Shown one piece after another: positions 44,695 to 55,393 of a stretch of DNA of 64,000 nt. A model generated the notes under the pieces. The model made no database searches. It had not been told where the DNA came from and was given only the letters and a program-made list of their open reading frames with translations. The position numbers and the translations under genes are program-made. Within the stretch, counting starts at the first letter, position 1; each line of letters opens with the position of its first letter. This DNA comes from JBBQVS01 sp963792705. GTDB lineage: Bacteria; Chloroflexota; Ktedonobacteria; Ktedonobacterales; Ktedonobacteraceae. The stretch covers positions 62,001-126,000 of the forward strand of contig CAWBXD010000013.1 in NCBI GenBank assembly GCA_963792705.1, read 5' to 3'.

Positions 44695-46755
44695 TCAAGG
44701 CGTTGGCGTTATACTGGCTTTCACAGGTGGCAATTGCACGTTTGGTAGCGTTGAGGGTGTCACTTGCACAATCTTGATTTGGTGAATGTCACTTGGAAGC
44801 GTATCACTGTAGGAGACGTGGATAGCAACATTGTTGGCATCAATACCTGTCTGTTGTGCTAGATATGCACGTGCATCCTTTTGTTTTGTTCCCTTAATGT
44901 GATTTTGCATGGTAGTAAGTTGAGTAGCGTCTATGTGATACTCCACGACACCGCCAACAGCTATTTGCAGGGTGACAACGCCGTTTGCATCCACGTTTTG
45001 AATCGCTAGTTGCCCAATCTGTGATGACTGATTGATGAGCACATAGCCAGCACCAAACTGTTGTTGCGCCCGTTGGGTCAACAGGATACGTGCGAGACCT
45101 TGTACATCCGTTGCCTTGAAGTATTCGACAGCACCCTGCTCTCTCATCGTTACGGTTACAGTATTGCTAACAGAACCAACATCGGGCGTTGGAACTGGCT
45201 CGCCATCAATAAAATTGGTTTGTCCGACAACTGTCGCGTTTGCTGCCTGTGCTTTACTTTTCAGGTCGCTCCGCACTTGTGCTCGTAGTGTTTGGCGCAA
45301 CTGTACAGCAAGGGTATCAACATCGTTGAACGAGACCACCTGTTTACAATCGAAAACACCTAAGATACATTCTTTTCCGGTGGTAGTAGCTTGTTGACTA
45401 TTTGATATCGTGCTACTCAACACATATGCAGGCACTGAAGCAGAAGCGGTATCAGTGTTATGCAACGTGGGTTTCGCGGTTATGGTAAGTACCGTGGCTA
45501 ACGAATGAACTTGTGGACTGATAGAAACGGTGGCAGTAATAGCACCAAGAAAAGTATAATACCCTAGCAAACCGATAACAATGAGAAGAGTAAGAATAGC
45601 AAACGAGAGCAACGCGAAGATAGATGCCTTCTTACGTTGTCTTGCCGCTACCGCAACTGGCTTTGGTGCAACAGCACCTGTAACCTGTTTACTGTATACT
45701 GCGAATTTCGCGGGATCAATCAAGGAGGTTGGTGCATTATAGTCCGCGCCACTGAACGCGCTCTGTGGTTGTGGTACTACACTCACAAGCGGTTTACTCT
45801 CTTTCGTGACCCGCTCGATAGGATGCGGCACGACTAGAGCTTGTGCATCGTTTGCTACGGCTGGCGCGGCAATCACGGATGTAGCTTTGGGTGCTATAAC
45901 GGCACGATAAGCTTGCTCGAACACACGCAGGAGTTCATCGGCATTGGCAAAGCGTTTACTTGGATCGGGGTCGGTACAATGTTTGACGACATAGGCCATT
46001 GGTGATGGGAGAGGTACAGGCTCATCTTCATAAGGTAAACGACCCGTGAGCATCTGATAGAGAATCACGCCAAGCGAGAAGATATCGTTGCTTGGTGCCG
46101 CGATGCCGTTGAGCCGCTCTGGTGCCATATACTCGATAGTGCCTAGTTCCCGTCCTGCTTGCGTTAGCTCTGGACTTGCCGTTGTAGCACCCTGTATAGA
46201 GGCGATGCCGAAGTCGATCAGGCGTACATAGACTTGCTCGCCATCTTCATCTCGGTCGAGCAACACATTGCTTGGCTTTAAATCGCGGTGTACAACTCCA
46301 CGTTTATGGATATAGGAAACAGCACGAACGAGTGCGGAAAACAGTTGATGCACCTCTGCCATCGCCATCGGGCCGCGTTGTAGACGTTGTGCAAGCGTCC
46401 CGCCGTCTATGTATGGCGTGACAAGAAAGAGGCGTCCCTGATCCTCATTGAATTCGATCAGGGGCAGAATGTGCTCGTGTTTAAGGTGTGCATTGACCTC
46501 GGCCTCGCGCAGAAAGCGTTTGCGAACCGTGACATCGTGCATCAGGTCGGCACGAATAATCTTTACCGCGACCTCTCGCTCGAATGCAGTACTTTGATGG
46601 GCCAAATATACCTCGCCCATACCCCCTTCGTCGATACGACGAATCAGTTCATAATTGCCAAAGAAACGCGTTCCTTGCTGTTGTGCGTGACTTCCCTGAT
46701 ACTCGCTCGCGCCAAAAGCACGTTGTTCTTTTAAAGGACCGTGTTGTTCTCTCAT
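44695..46755 (-). CDS. transmembrane Ser/Thr protein kinase with large outer region
   Basis: The kinase domain (about 34-285) is complete: DEGGMG at 42-47, Lys65 in VAVKII, HRDLKPSN with Asp158 and DFG with Asp181. After a linker comes one membrane helix (about 377-404) and about 280 outer residues, beta-rich and without PASTA repeats (ATVSISPQVHSLATVLTITA onward). That outer region resembles the baseplate-J-like modules seen in Chloroflexota, from memory. Substrate and ligand are unknown. The gene is monocistronic; HxlR lies upstream on the same strand. Confidence 0.9.
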   Translation of the reverse strand: MREQHGPLKEQRAFGASEYQGSHAQQQGTRFFGNYELIRRIDEGGMGEVYLAHQSTAFEREVAVKIIRADLMHDVTVRKRFLREAEVNAHLKHEHILPLIEFNEDQGRLFLVTPYIDGGTLAQRLQRGPMAMAEVHQLFSALVRAVSYIHKRGVVHRDLKPSNVLLDRDEDGEQVYVRLIDFGIASIQGATTASPELTQAGRELGTIEYMAPERLNGIAAPSNDIFSLGVILYQMLTGRLPYEDEPVPLPSPMAYVVKHCTDPDPSKRFANADELLRVFEQAYRAVIAPKATSVIAAPAVANDAQALVVPHPIERVTKESKPLVSVVPQPQSAFSGADYNAPTSLIDPAKFAVYSKQVTGAVAPKPVAVAARQRKKASIFALLSFAILTLLIVIGLLGYYTFLGAITATVSISPQVHSLATVLTITAKPTLHNTDTASASVPAYVLSSTISNSQQATTTGKECILGVFDCKQVVSFNDVDTLAVQLRQTLRAQVRSDLKSKAQAANATVVGQTNFIDGEPVPTPDVGSVSNTVTVTMREQGAVEYFKATDVQGLARILLTQRAQQQFGAGYVLINQSSQIGQLAIQNVDANGVVTLQIAVGGVVEYHIDATQLTTMQNHIKGTKQKDARAYLAQQTGIDANNVAIHVSYSDTLPSDIHQIKIVQVTPSTLPNVQLPPVKASITPTP

Positions 46756-46955
46756 ATATTTGCCATTTTAGGAGTCTCTTACAAGCGTGACCATACCTCT
46801 TTGACAATTCGCCCTTACACCTAGTAGGACGTACAAAGGATAGATATATTAAAAAACTAGCAATGTTGCTGTTCCTGGGGATATAAACGATCAAAAGGCT
46901 CTTTTAGTCTCTATGCAGTATAGCATTTATGAATAAAAAATTGTAGAGGGGAAAA

Positions 46956-46980
46956 CAGGGAGACCGCAAGGGCCTCCCTG
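46956..46980 (-). terminator. hairpin terminator of the HxlR gene
   Basis: On the minus strand CAGGGAGGCC pairs with GGTCTCCCTG (one G-U) around CTTGC and is followed by TTTTCCCC, a standard intrinsic terminator 27 bases after the HxlR stop. Confidence 0.8.
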
Positions 46981-47006
46981 CATGCTATTACTGGGCCTTT
47001 TCGTAG

Positions 47007-47426
47007 CTATCGTTGCTGAACAAGAGAAGCTATTTCTTCCTGGAGCGGCTTTTGATCGCGTTGATCGTATATCGTGCGAGCCTGCGCGACCTCCTCCAAA
47101 TGTCCGTATGCCCAAAGCCTTAATACTTTCATTGGTTCTATCAGCGTCTGTCCCAACGGCGTAAGAGAATACTCTACGACTGGTGGGACGACAGGATAGA
47201 TGACACGCAGTACTAGACCGTTACGTTCCATGGCTCGCAAGGTCTGCGTCAGCATTTTTTTCGAGATGCCATCAATCCGCTTGAGCAGTTGACCAAAACG
47301 CATTGTGCCCTGTTCTAAGGCATGGATGACCAAGGGCGTCCACTGGTCAGCGATCAATCCCAGTACCTGCCGCGACAGACATTTCGCTTGAAAGATATCG
47401 GGTGGTGTTTGTTGTTTGGTTTCCAT
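47007..47426 (-). CDS. HxlR-family winged-helix transcription regulator
   Basis: The 139-residue protein has the HxlR pattern: CLSRQVLGLIADQWTPLVIH, MRFGQLLKRIDGISKKMLTQ, TLRAMERNGLVLRVIYPVVP, and PVVEYSLTPLGQTLIEPMKV. A Cys before the first helix (AKC) matches the redox- or aldehyde-sensing position seen in some members such as HypR. It is divergent from an NADP-dependent oxidoreductase gene (47732), a common pairing in which HxlR controls the enzyme, but a repeat element lies in the intervening 305 bases. Confidence 0.92.
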   Translation of the reverse strand: METKQQTPPDIFQAKCLSRQVLGLIADQWTPLVIHALEQGTMRFGQLLKRIDGISKKMLTQTLRAMERNGLVLRVIYPVVPPVVEYSLTPLGQTLIEPMKVLRLWAYGHLEEVAQARTIYDQRDQKPLQEEIASLVQQR

Positions 47427-47510
47427 ATGGTAACTATATCACTTTTTGGTTCCTTCTTACAATATATAAGTTTTTCAGGTAAAGTAGCTAAAGTAAAGTA
47501 GTTACTAGTA

Positions 47511-47711
47511 GTCTCCCAACCTTGATGTGATGATTTTCGTAGGGACCGCATTGATGACGTCCACGCCCAATTCATTGGGCGAGTTGCATTTTACTTGCAT
47601 GATCTAGCGCAATTTATTGGTGCAAGATGAGGACTGCACATTGCTTCGCTCGTGCAGTGGACGCCATCAATGTGGTCCCTACGACATCCATCACAATTGA
47701 AGATTGGCAGA
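47511..47711. repeat. palindromic repeat, copy 5 (144-bp core) with inverted flanks
   Basis: The core runs from GTAGGGACCGCATTGATGAC (47539) to GTGGTCCCTAC (47682). Here both flanks are visible: CTCCCAACCTTGATGTGATG on the left and CATCACAATTGAAGATTGGCAG on the right, so the whole element is a palindrome of about 200 bp. It lies between the HxlR regulator and the oxidoreductase gene. Confidence 0.9.
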
Positions 47712-47731
47712 TGAAAAGAAAGAGTGAAAGA

Positions 47732-48652
47732 ATGCCAAAAGCAGTTAGATTTAATCAGTACGGCGATATCGACGTGTTGCAGGTTGTCGATGTTGAGCGA
47801 CCTACGCCCGGCCAGGGGCAAGTCCTGGTCAATGTCAAGGCAGCCGGTACTAATCCAGGTGAAGCATCCATTCGTAAGGGCTTGTATGCTGATATGTGGC
47901 CTGCCACATTTCCCTCTGGACAGGGCAGTGACCTCGCAGGGGTTGTTGCCGCTATCGGCGAGGGAGTGCAAGGTTTTGCTGTGGGCGATGAGGTGATCGG
48001 TTTTACGAACAACAGGGCTAGCCAGGCAGAGTTTGTCATTGTAGAGGCCAGCGACCTTACTCATCGTCCGCACAACGTCTCCTGGGAAGCTGCTGGCTCG
48101 TTGTTTGTCGCTGGAACAACAGCATACGCAGCCATTCGCGCGGTCTCACTGAAACGAGGAGACACGGTTGCAGTCTCAGGTGCAGCGGGCGGTGTCGGCT
48201 CAATTGTTGTTCAACTGGCGGTAAAAGAGGGCGCAAAGGTAATCGGTCTGGCTAGCCCGGCTCATCATCAATGGCTGAGCGACCACCATGTTATCCCAGT
48301 CGCTTATGGCGAGGGCGTCGAGGAGCGTATTCGTGCCGCCACTGGCGGTTCCCTCGACGCCTTTATCGATACATTCGGTGCTGATTACGTCGAACTTGCG
48401 CTCAAGCTCGGCGTTCGACCAGAACGTATCGATACGATTATCAACTTTGCGGCAGTGGCGAAGTATGGTATCAAGGCCGAGGGAAATGCTCAGGCGGCGA
48501 GCGCGGCAGTGCTAGCTGATCTTGCTCAGCTTATCGACCAGGGGGAACTGGAAGTCCCAATTGCTCGCGTCTATCCACTCTCTGATGTTCGAGAGGCGTA
48601 TCAAGAGTTGGAGCAACGTCACACACGTGGCAAGATTGTGCTCGTGCCCTAA
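47732..48652 (+). CDS. zinc-free MDR NADP-dependent oxidoreductase (quinone-oxidoreductase type)
   Basis: I start at ATG 47732 (MPKAVRFNQYGDIDVLQVVD); the longer open frame runs back through a repeat. The 306-residue protein shows the medium-chain reductase pattern: ERPTPGQGQVLVNVKAAGTN, GQGSDLAGVVAAIGEGV, and the nucleotide-binding VSGAAGGVGSIVVQLAVKEG, with a C-terminal YQELEQRHTRGKIVLV. No structural or catalytic zinc ligands are seen. Members reduce quinones or enones with NADPH. An HxlR regulator is divergent to it. It ends at a 72-bp perfect palindrome. Confidence 0.92.
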   Translation: MPKAVRFNQYGDIDVLQVVDVERPTPGQGQVLVNVKAAGTNPGEASIRKGLYADMWPATFPSGQGSDLAGVVAAIGEGVQGFAVGDEVIGFTNNRASQAEFVIVEASDLTHRPHNVSWEAAGSLFVAGTTAYAAIRAVSLKRGDTVAVSGAAGGVGSIVVQLAVKEGAKVIGLASPAHHQWLSDHHVIPVAYGEGVEERIRAATGGSLDAFIDTFGADYVELALKLGVRPERIDTIINFAAVAKYGIKAEGNAQAASAAVLADLAQLIDQGELEVPIARVYPLSDVREAYQELEQRHTRGKIVLVP

Positions 48653-48682
48653 ACTCTCACCTGGGTTTTAGCTATAATGATG

Positions 48683-48754
48683 AATATGAGGATGGGGTAA
48701 AATCGTGAATATGGCACATGTGCCATATTCACGATTTTACCCCATCCTCATATT
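48683..48754 (+). terminator. terminator, 72-bp perfect palindrome
   Basis: The sequence 48683-48754 is an exact palindrome (centre GGCACATGTGCC), 30 bases after the oxidoreductase stop, followed by TATTTATT. Confidence 0.9.
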
Positions 48755-48770
48755 TATTGCACATTTCCCC

Positions 48771-48799
48771 TTGCATACTCTTGCACTATGTTGTATTAT
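48771..48799 (+). promoter_or_regulatory. promoter of groES
   Basis: TTGCAT (48771-48776), a 17-base spacer and TATTAT (48794-48799) give a good sigma-70-type promoter immediately upstream of the CIRCE element. Confidence 0.65.
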
Positions 48800-48806
48800 A
48801 AGGACG

Positions 48807-48833
48807 TTCGCACTCACATGATGAGAGTGCTAA
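48807..48833. promoter_or_regulatory. CIRCE operator (HrcA-binding site)
   Basis: TTCGCACTC-N9-GAGTGCTAA matches the CIRCE inverted repeat (consensus TTAGCACTC-N9-GAGTGCTAA) with one deviation in the left arm. Lying at the expected transcription start of groES, it implies heat-shock control by the repressor HrcA, encoded elsewhere. Confidence 0.92.
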
Positions 48834-48905
48834 ATATTTACCGAAAAAAGGGAAACTGTCTACCTTCTTGAAGATACACATAGCATAGACAGGGAGGAAC
48901 ATCTC

Positions 48906-49208
48906 ATGACAACAGTAAGCGTAAAGCTTCAGCCACTCGGCGACCGCTTGGTCGTGAAGGCTACCGAGCGCGAGGCCACTACCAAAAGCGGCATCGTATT
49001 ACCTGATACCGCCAAAGAGAAGCCCCAGGAGGGCGAAGTGCTCGCAGTTGGTCCTGGCAAAGTGCTGGACAACGGCAAGCGCACAGCACTTGAAGTACAG
49101 ACCGGACAGCATGTGCTGTTCGCCAAGTACGCAGGCACAGAAGTCAAGATCGACGGAGAAGAGTACCTGATTCTCCGCGAGAGCGATATCATGGGTATCA
49201 TCGAATAA
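48906..49208 (+). CDS. groES: co-chaperonin GroES
   Basis: GroES is the heptameric lid of the GroEL folding chamber. The 100-residue protein carries LQPLGDRLVVKATEREATTK, the mobile loop SGIVLPDTAKEKPQEGEVLA, and the conserved C-terminal EEYLILRESDIMGIIE. GGGAGGAACATCTC precedes ATG 48906. Expression should be under the upstream promoter and CIRCE. groEL follows after an unusually long 224-base spacer holding a palindromic repeat. Confidence 0.97.
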   Translation: MTTVSVKLQPLGDRLVVKATEREATTKSGIVLPDTAKEKPQEGEVLAVGPGKVLDNGKRTALEVQTGQHVLFAKYAGTEVKIDGEEYLILRESDIMGIIE

Positions 49209-49281
49209 CAGTACACTCAACACAAACGAACTTCTCTGTATGGGTCTGATAATGCGATTTAACAAATGGGTACGGATCTCT

Positions 49282-49350
49282 GTAGGGACCGCTTCATCGC
49301 GTCCTCGTGGCAATCACCAGCCGACAAGGACGCGATGAAGTGGTCCCTAC
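49282..49350. repeat. short palindromic repeat, copy 6, inside the groES-groEL spacer
   Basis: Arms GTAGGGACCGCTTCATCGCG and the matching CGCGATGAAGTGGTCCCTAC. The loop GGCAATCACCAGCCGA is the reverse complement of the loop type in copies 1 and 7, so the centre is inverted here. It sits between two genes that are expected to be co-transcribed. Confidence 0.9.
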
Positions 49351-49432
49351 CAACGGCATATCCCTACGAGGTTGTCAAATACGATCATCAGATCCATACA
49401 GACTCATTTTTACTACATTAGGAGAATATAGC

Positions 49433-51076
<1,644 letters not shown>

Positions 51077-51086
51077 TCCCGTTAAG

Positions 51087-51153
51087 AGACTCAAAAGGGT
51101 TCGCGCACCGAGAAAATCAATGATTTTCTCGGTGCGCGAACCCTTTTGAGTCT
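51087..51153. terminator. bidirectional terminator, 33-bp perfect stem
   Basis: Two 33-base arms pair exactly around a single A at 51120. It lies between converging groEL and the cupredoxin gene. The stem is GC-rich (GGGTTCGCGCACCGAG); only weak U-tracts follow. Confidence 0.85.
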
Positions 51154-51168
51154 GTTGAATAAAAGGTG

Positions 51169-52008
51169 TTACACGACAAGGATAAAGCCTTCCATCGCAA
51201 CTGGGTATTCAGATGCCATAGGAACGGCCATTGCACGATGTGTCTTAGTATCAATATCCGTATGATTCTTGCATGCATAGTAGTAGAGACCCGGACTACT
51301 AAAGCTTATAGTAATGGTGTCACCACCAGGAACATCATTGGTTCCCGCAATACGATAAAGACCAATATCTGCTGGATTGATTGGAGTTGACCAGCCGGGA
51401 ACAAGCTCAAAGATGTGAGCATCGCTATCAAAGTTGTGCCATGAAATCGTGCCGTACCGCTTGATTGCAAGAAACTCGGTCATGAAATCATCGTGGCTCG
51501 CAGGTATTTGGTTGACAGCGGCAAGTGGAAGATTATTCATAGGACCTGGCACCCAAATAATTCCATCCATTGCTAAGGGAAAGTGTGGCACACCCTTTTT
51601 AGCGGCAACACGAGAAAGGACTGTATTCCATGTACACATCGTTGTATCATAGTAGTGATATATGCCCGGTTGCTTAAATGTAAATGTTGCATGTTGCCCA
51701 GGTAGTACATTAAATGAGAATGAAGATTGATTAAGAAAAGAATTCTTTGTAGGTGTTGTCGTAAACATATGAGTTGCAGTATCATTATTTTTCCACGTCA
51801 CAACTGTTCCGGGTTGAACAGCTACCAGAAACGGCTCAAATAGCTCCTGGTTTTGCTCAATTGTGATTGTCGTATGTGAGGACGTTTTTGTAGGGCGTGG
51901 ACTACTTGCGAGAATCGTTGTATACGTCATGTAGAATACGGAGGCAAATATGGCACATACAACGACAATTACTCCAAAAATGCTCAGGCGTACTATTTTT
52001 TTCGACAT
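51169..52008 (-). CDS. membrane-anchored double cupredoxin protein
   Basis: The 279-residue protein has an N-terminal signal anchor (residues 7-30) and two plastocyanin-like domains. In the first, VAVQPGTVVTWKNNDTATHM provides a His ligand and PGIYHYYDTTMCTW a Cys. In the second, GTISWHNFDSDAHIFELVPG is followed by PGLYYYACKNHTDIDTKTHR, giving the His...Cys-x2-His pattern of a blue-copper site. It probably acts in extracytoplasmic electron transfer or copper binding. Its partner is not visible. It converges on groEL with a shared terminator. Confidence 0.82.
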   Translation of the reverse strand: MSKKIVRLSIFGVIVVVCAIFASVFYMTYTTILASSPRPTKTSSHTTITIEQNQELFEPFLVAVQPGTVVTWKNNDTATHMFTTTPTKNSFLNQSSFSFNVLPGQHATFTFKQPGIYHYYDTTMCTWNTVLSRVAAKKGVPHFPLAMDGIIWVPGPMNNLPLAAVNQIPASHDDFMTEFLAIKRYGTISWHNFDSDAHIFELVPGWSTPINPADIGLYRIAGTNDVPGGDTITISFSSPGLYYYACKNHTDIDTKTHRAMAVPMASEYPVAMEGFILVV

Positions 52009-52086
52009 TAAGAACCTCTTTCAGGGACACATTATCCTATCACTAGTATACAGATGCCTGAGAAATTGCAGAGACGAGTAAACTTT

Positions 52087-53661
52087 TTATGAGGCTGCGG
52101 CCAGTAAATCCTGCACAAATGTGGTTTCCTCACCCGACAGACAAACGCGATTACGACCTGTATGCTTGGCGTGATACATGGCGCGGTCTGCGGCCTCAAT
52201 CAACGCATCACGTGTAATGCCATGTGTACGGTATACGGCGACACCAATACTGGCAGTAATAGGGATCGAGAGAGATGATTGCCCGTACTCTTCTGTCTCC
52301 CATACGCACGGTGTTTCGGCAAGTGTTGAGCGTAAACGTTGCGCGACTTGCGTGGCTCTATCGAGAGGTGTGTCCGTTAATAAGATCGCAAATTCTTCTC
52401 CACCATAGCGGCCCACCAGGTCTTCCAGACGAACAATGGTTGTGAGTCTACGAGCAACCTCGCGTAAAACGGTATCACCAGCTCGGTGTCCATACGTATC
52501 ATTGATATGCTTGAAATGATCGAGGTCAACAAACAATACTGAGCATGATGCCTGTACACGTTGGCACCTTGAGATTTCCTCTTCTATCCTTGCCATAACG
52601 GTACGATGATTAGGCAAACCAGTCAGTGGATCGATCGTAGCGCGCGTTTCGGCCTCGTTGAGTGCTTCATGTTGCTTCTTTGTTGACTCCAACAATCCTA
52701 GGATGGTATTCAACATACTATTTACGGAAAGCGAAACATCTGCTATCTCATCTCGTCCAATAACTGTAAGACGTGCATCAACTTGCCCTTTTTCAATTGC
52801 TTGTACAACACGACGTAACTGTTGTAACCGTCCAACTAGTGTAGTAGAGGCGAGCCAGCCTATGATGCCGATGCCAAATAGCACACCCAAGACACCAAAT
52901 ATCGTGATTAAGAACAATTTGTCCTCTTCAACTGTGGTGGCATCATGAACAGAAGTTAGCAAGCGTCCGTCAAACTGTGTCAGCGTAAAAAGCGCACTAA
53001 TGGCACCGGCAAGGTTCTGATCTGTATGAGTATACTCCAGCATATTCGCGCTCTTGAGATTTCTAGCTAATAAGAGGCTTACTACTTTTTCTTGTGCCGC
53101 GTGGTAAACCTGCCATGTGACCAAGACGTTGTTTAAGAGTGTTCGTTGTTCTCCAATTTGTGTTCCGTGACCGGACTGTATAAAAAGGTTGGCTAAGGCA
53201 ACATTCTGATCAAGTGCATCATGTTGTATATCTTTTGCTACAATAGTGTTATAGCGATTGGCAAAGTCTTGCAACACGCTTTGATCGGCAAGGAGTGTTC
53301 TTTGGACCGCCGACTGACTTGCTGAGTTATTAGCATCGTTAAGCGTACCTTGGATAGTAGTGTGCATGAGTTGTAGATACTCTGACGCATTGGTAAGGGA
53401 TGTATAGGTATGAGTAAGATTTTGGTAGAACGTAGCCGATTGGGTGAGCAACTGTACACTTTGTATACCAATACTGCCTAAAGCAATACACGCGATGAGG
53501 GCTGGAACAAGAAAACCATAGGCCAAGCGTTGAGCAATGGGAAGATTAAGCAAAGAATAGCGATTTTTCCAACTTTTGACTTTGTGTTTTATATCTTTTG
53601 GAGGGTGGGCATCCACTACTAACGCAGATAACAAGGAACGTCGCCACCTAAAAATACTCAT
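52087..53661 (-). CDS. GGDEF diguanylate cyclase with HAMP and sensor region
   Basis: I start at ATG 53661 (MSIFRWRRSLLSALVV), preceded by AGGAGG ten bases away. The 524-residue protein has a membrane helix at about 50-72, an outer four-helix-like sensor region of about 180 residues, a second helix near 250-275, a HAMP domain (RLQQLRRVVQAIEKGQVDAR) and a C-terminal GGDEF domain. The active site is GRYGGEEF and an I-site RLED lies just before it, so it should make c-di-GMP with product inhibition. The signal is unknown. It is a single-gene unit. Confidence 0.93.
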   Translation of the reverse strand: MSIFRWRRSLLSALVVDAHPPKDIKHKVKSWKNRYSLLNLPIAQRLAYGFLVPALIACIALGSIGIQSVQLLTQSATFYQNLTHTYTSLTNASEYLQLMHTTIQGTLNDANNSASQSAVQRTLLADQSVLQDFANRYNTIVAKDIQHDALDQNVALANLFIQSGHGTQIGEQRTLLNNVLVTWQVYHAAQEKVVSLLLARNLKSANMLEYTHTDQNLAGAISALFTLTQFDGRLLTSVHDATTVEEDKLFLITIFGVLGVLFGIGIIGWLASTTLVGRLQQLRRVVQAIEKGQVDARLTVIGRDEIADVSLSVNSMLNTILGLLESTKKQHEALNEAETRATIDPLTGLPNHRTVMARIEEEISRCQRVQASCSVLFVDLDHFKHINDTYGHRAGDTVLREVARRLTTIVRLEDLVGRYGGEEFAILLTDTPLDRATQVAQRLRSTLAETPCVWETEEYGQSSLSIPITASIGVAVYRTHGITRDALIEAADRAMYHAKHTGRNRVCLSGEETTFVQDLLAAAS

Positions 53662-53814
53662 ATCAAACAAGCCTCCTCTTGCAGAGAAAATATTTTGCAC
53701 ATATATTTGTCTATACAAGAGATATCGGCAGAAATACTATTTATGGACAGGTCCACAACAACCTGGCCTCGCCTACAATGGCTAAGAGTGCAAAGTAGTT
53801 AAGTTTATAGCACT

Positions 53815-54303
53815 CTACTCATGTTGCAGATTCCATGTTTGCATGATCTGACGCAGAATCGCAAATTCGCCAATGTGATAGGCATTGTGGTCAGCTACAA
53901 CAAGTATCTCACGCAAAACAGTTTGCCCACTTCCGTAAGGAATTGGCGTTGCGAGGTCTGTTTCGGGGTCCATTACAAGCGTACTCAACGCGTGTAAGTC
54001 GGCGCGAAAAGAGACAATCGTCTTGTGCCAAGCCGCTTCATCAGCCTGCTCATGTTGTGCAGGCCAATAGCCTTCGGGCCATGATGGTGAGACGTGTTCA
54101 GGATTGATAATAAATTCGAGGATGTCCCATTGTGCGCGGCGTAGATGCTCCAGCAAGTGCCACGGTGTATAAGCAACATGTGGTGGTTTGGTATTGATAT
54201 GTTCAAGTGGAAAGTCTGCAACGACTTGCTCAAATGTCATGTGAGCGTTTTCGCCTATCAATAGTGCTTGTAGTTGTTCGCGTACCTGTGTATCCAGTGT
54301 CAT
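53815..54303 (-). CDS. DinB-superfamily protein
   Basis: I start at ATG 54303 (MTLDTQVREQLQALLIGENA); an earlier ATG at 54342 is possible. The 162-residue four-helix protein shows the DinB/YfiT metal pattern: PWHLLEHLRRAQWDILEFI with a His, and a C-terminal VVADHNAYHIGEFAILRQIM supplying two further His. DinB-fold proteins are metal-dependent thiol transferases or uncharacterised. A substrate such as mycothiol or bacillithiol cannot be assigned. No partner gene is seen. Confidence 0.85.
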   Translation of the reverse strand: MTLDTQVREQLQALLIGENAHMTFEQVVADFPLEHINTKPPHVAYTPWHLLEHLRRAQWDILEFIINPEHVSPSWPEGYWPAQHEQADEAAWHKTIVSFRADLHALSTLVMDPETDLATPIPYGSGQTVLREILVVADHNAYHIGEFAILRQIMQTWNLQHE

Positions 54304-54371
54304 AAGGTTTATTTCTCTTTCGTGTGTTAACGTTTTGTTCATCTCTGTTTAGGGTAAAATAGAATGACACA

Positions 54372-54938
54372 TCACAAGCCGAACACAACATGACTGTTCA
54401 CCAGCGTACCAGCACTGTCATATAAGAGTGCGCGCACGGGTGGGAAGATATCTTCTCTATCGGTCACGAAGAGGACACGTCCATCGTCTACGGTATCATC
54501 GAAGATCAGGCCATCGACTGAAAGAATATCGACGCGCACAATCCCTGCGCCATTCGCATGAACACGTCCTCCTGCCGAGAAACCTCCCTCGGCCCACCCA
54601 CCAGCGAGGTTGACGTGTGGCTGGCCTTCAACGTTTTTCTGGCTCACAGACCCTCCTCCCTTGAAGACCCAATTGTGCTGTCCCTCTTGCACAACAAAAC
54701 ACGCAAATTCCCACGTTTGTCCATGTACGTCTTCAAACGCAACAAGCGATGCATAATGCAGCGGTACAGTTCGCTCTTTCAGGATACGAATAGTCGAGGG
54801 AACGGCACTCATGCCGCCGCTTGTGTACATTGCCCCTATACGCGTTTTTGTATCGCTGACAATAGAGAGGGAACGTTCGGGTTCGCTCAAGGGCGTACTT
54901 AGAAAGTCGATGACGGTTTGCCTGGGGTCATGTGCCAT
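54372..54938 (-). CDS. hypothetical protein, 188 aa
   Basis: I start at the ATG at 54938 (MAHDPRQTVIDFLSTPLSEP), ten bases after AGGA; ATGs at 54944 and 54965 are alternatives. The protein is soluble. Features include GAMYTSGGMSAVPSTIRIL, VAFEDVHGQTWEFACFVVQE and a Gly-rich stretch (GGWAEGGFSAGGRVHANGAG), followed by a beta-rich end (DILSVDGLIFDDTVDDGRVL). The regular beta pattern suggests a sandwich domain. I do not recognise the family. Confidence 0.5.
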   Translation of the reverse strand: MAHDPRQTVIDFLSTPLSEPERSLSIVSDTKTRIGAMYTSGGMSAVPSTIRILKERTVPLHYASLVAFEDVHGQTWEFACFVVQEGQHNWVFKGGGSVSQKNVEGQPHVNLAGGWAEGGFSAGGRVHANGAGIVRVDILSVDGLIFDDTVDDGRVLFVTDREDIFPPVRALLYDSAGTLVNSHVVFGL

Positions 54939-55115
54939 TGTCATAGTTCCTATCATGGAAAACATTTCACACCACTTATGCGATGTATATATCTTTTAGT
55001 AGTATATCTTATTTTTATATAACAAAAGAGTAACAGGTACAGAAAGGTGAGCAAGGGCACTCGCAAGGGGATGCTTTTCAACAGGAGGTTTTTGAGGAGG
55101 CAGAACGAAACGCCT

Positions 55116-55184
55116 GTAGGGACCGATTGATCGCGTCCTCGTCGGCGGTTGATTGCCACGAGGACGTGATCAATCGGTCCCTAC
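55116..55184. repeat. short palindromic repeat, copy 7 (69 bp)
   Basis: Arms GTAGGGACCGATTGATCGCG and the matching ATCAATCGGTCCCTAC. The loop CGGCGGTTGATTGCCA is in the same orientation as in copy 1. One arm difference (GTGATC versus GCGATC) marks slight divergence. Confidence 0.9.
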
Positions 55185-55216
55185 ACCTATCCGTCTCAAT
55201 TTGTTAAACGGCATTA

Positions 55217-55312
55217 TCGCATCCGAGGGATGGGGCAGGGCAACGTGTCGGCAATGCTCCTGTGCGGCAACGTGTGCCCCTCCCCACCCGGATGCGATCA
55301 ATCGGTCCCTAC
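55217..55312. repeat. degenerate palindromic repeat, copy 8
   Basis: The right arm GGATGCGATCAATCGGTCCCTAC is intact, the left is reduced to TATCGCATCCG. The centre is GC-rich and unrelated to the other copies (two short GGCAACGTGT copies). It lies 32 bases after copy 7 in a 508-base gap that contains no gene. Confidence 0.7.
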
Positions 55313-55393
55313 CAAACATTCCTTCGTTTCTTCTAAAAATCTCCTATTGAAAAAAGGGTGCCCTGGTTTCCGTTCGTCGCCTTAAGTCCGCGC

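Noticed and set aside
47627..47731. N-terminal extension of the oxidoreductase back to 47627
   Set aside because: It reads through the right arm of repeat copy 5; ATG 47732 matches the family start.
49307..49432. N-terminal extension of groEL back to 49307
   Set aside because: It translates repeat copy 6 and non-coding spacer; the GTG at 49433 with GGAG matches the GroEL family start.
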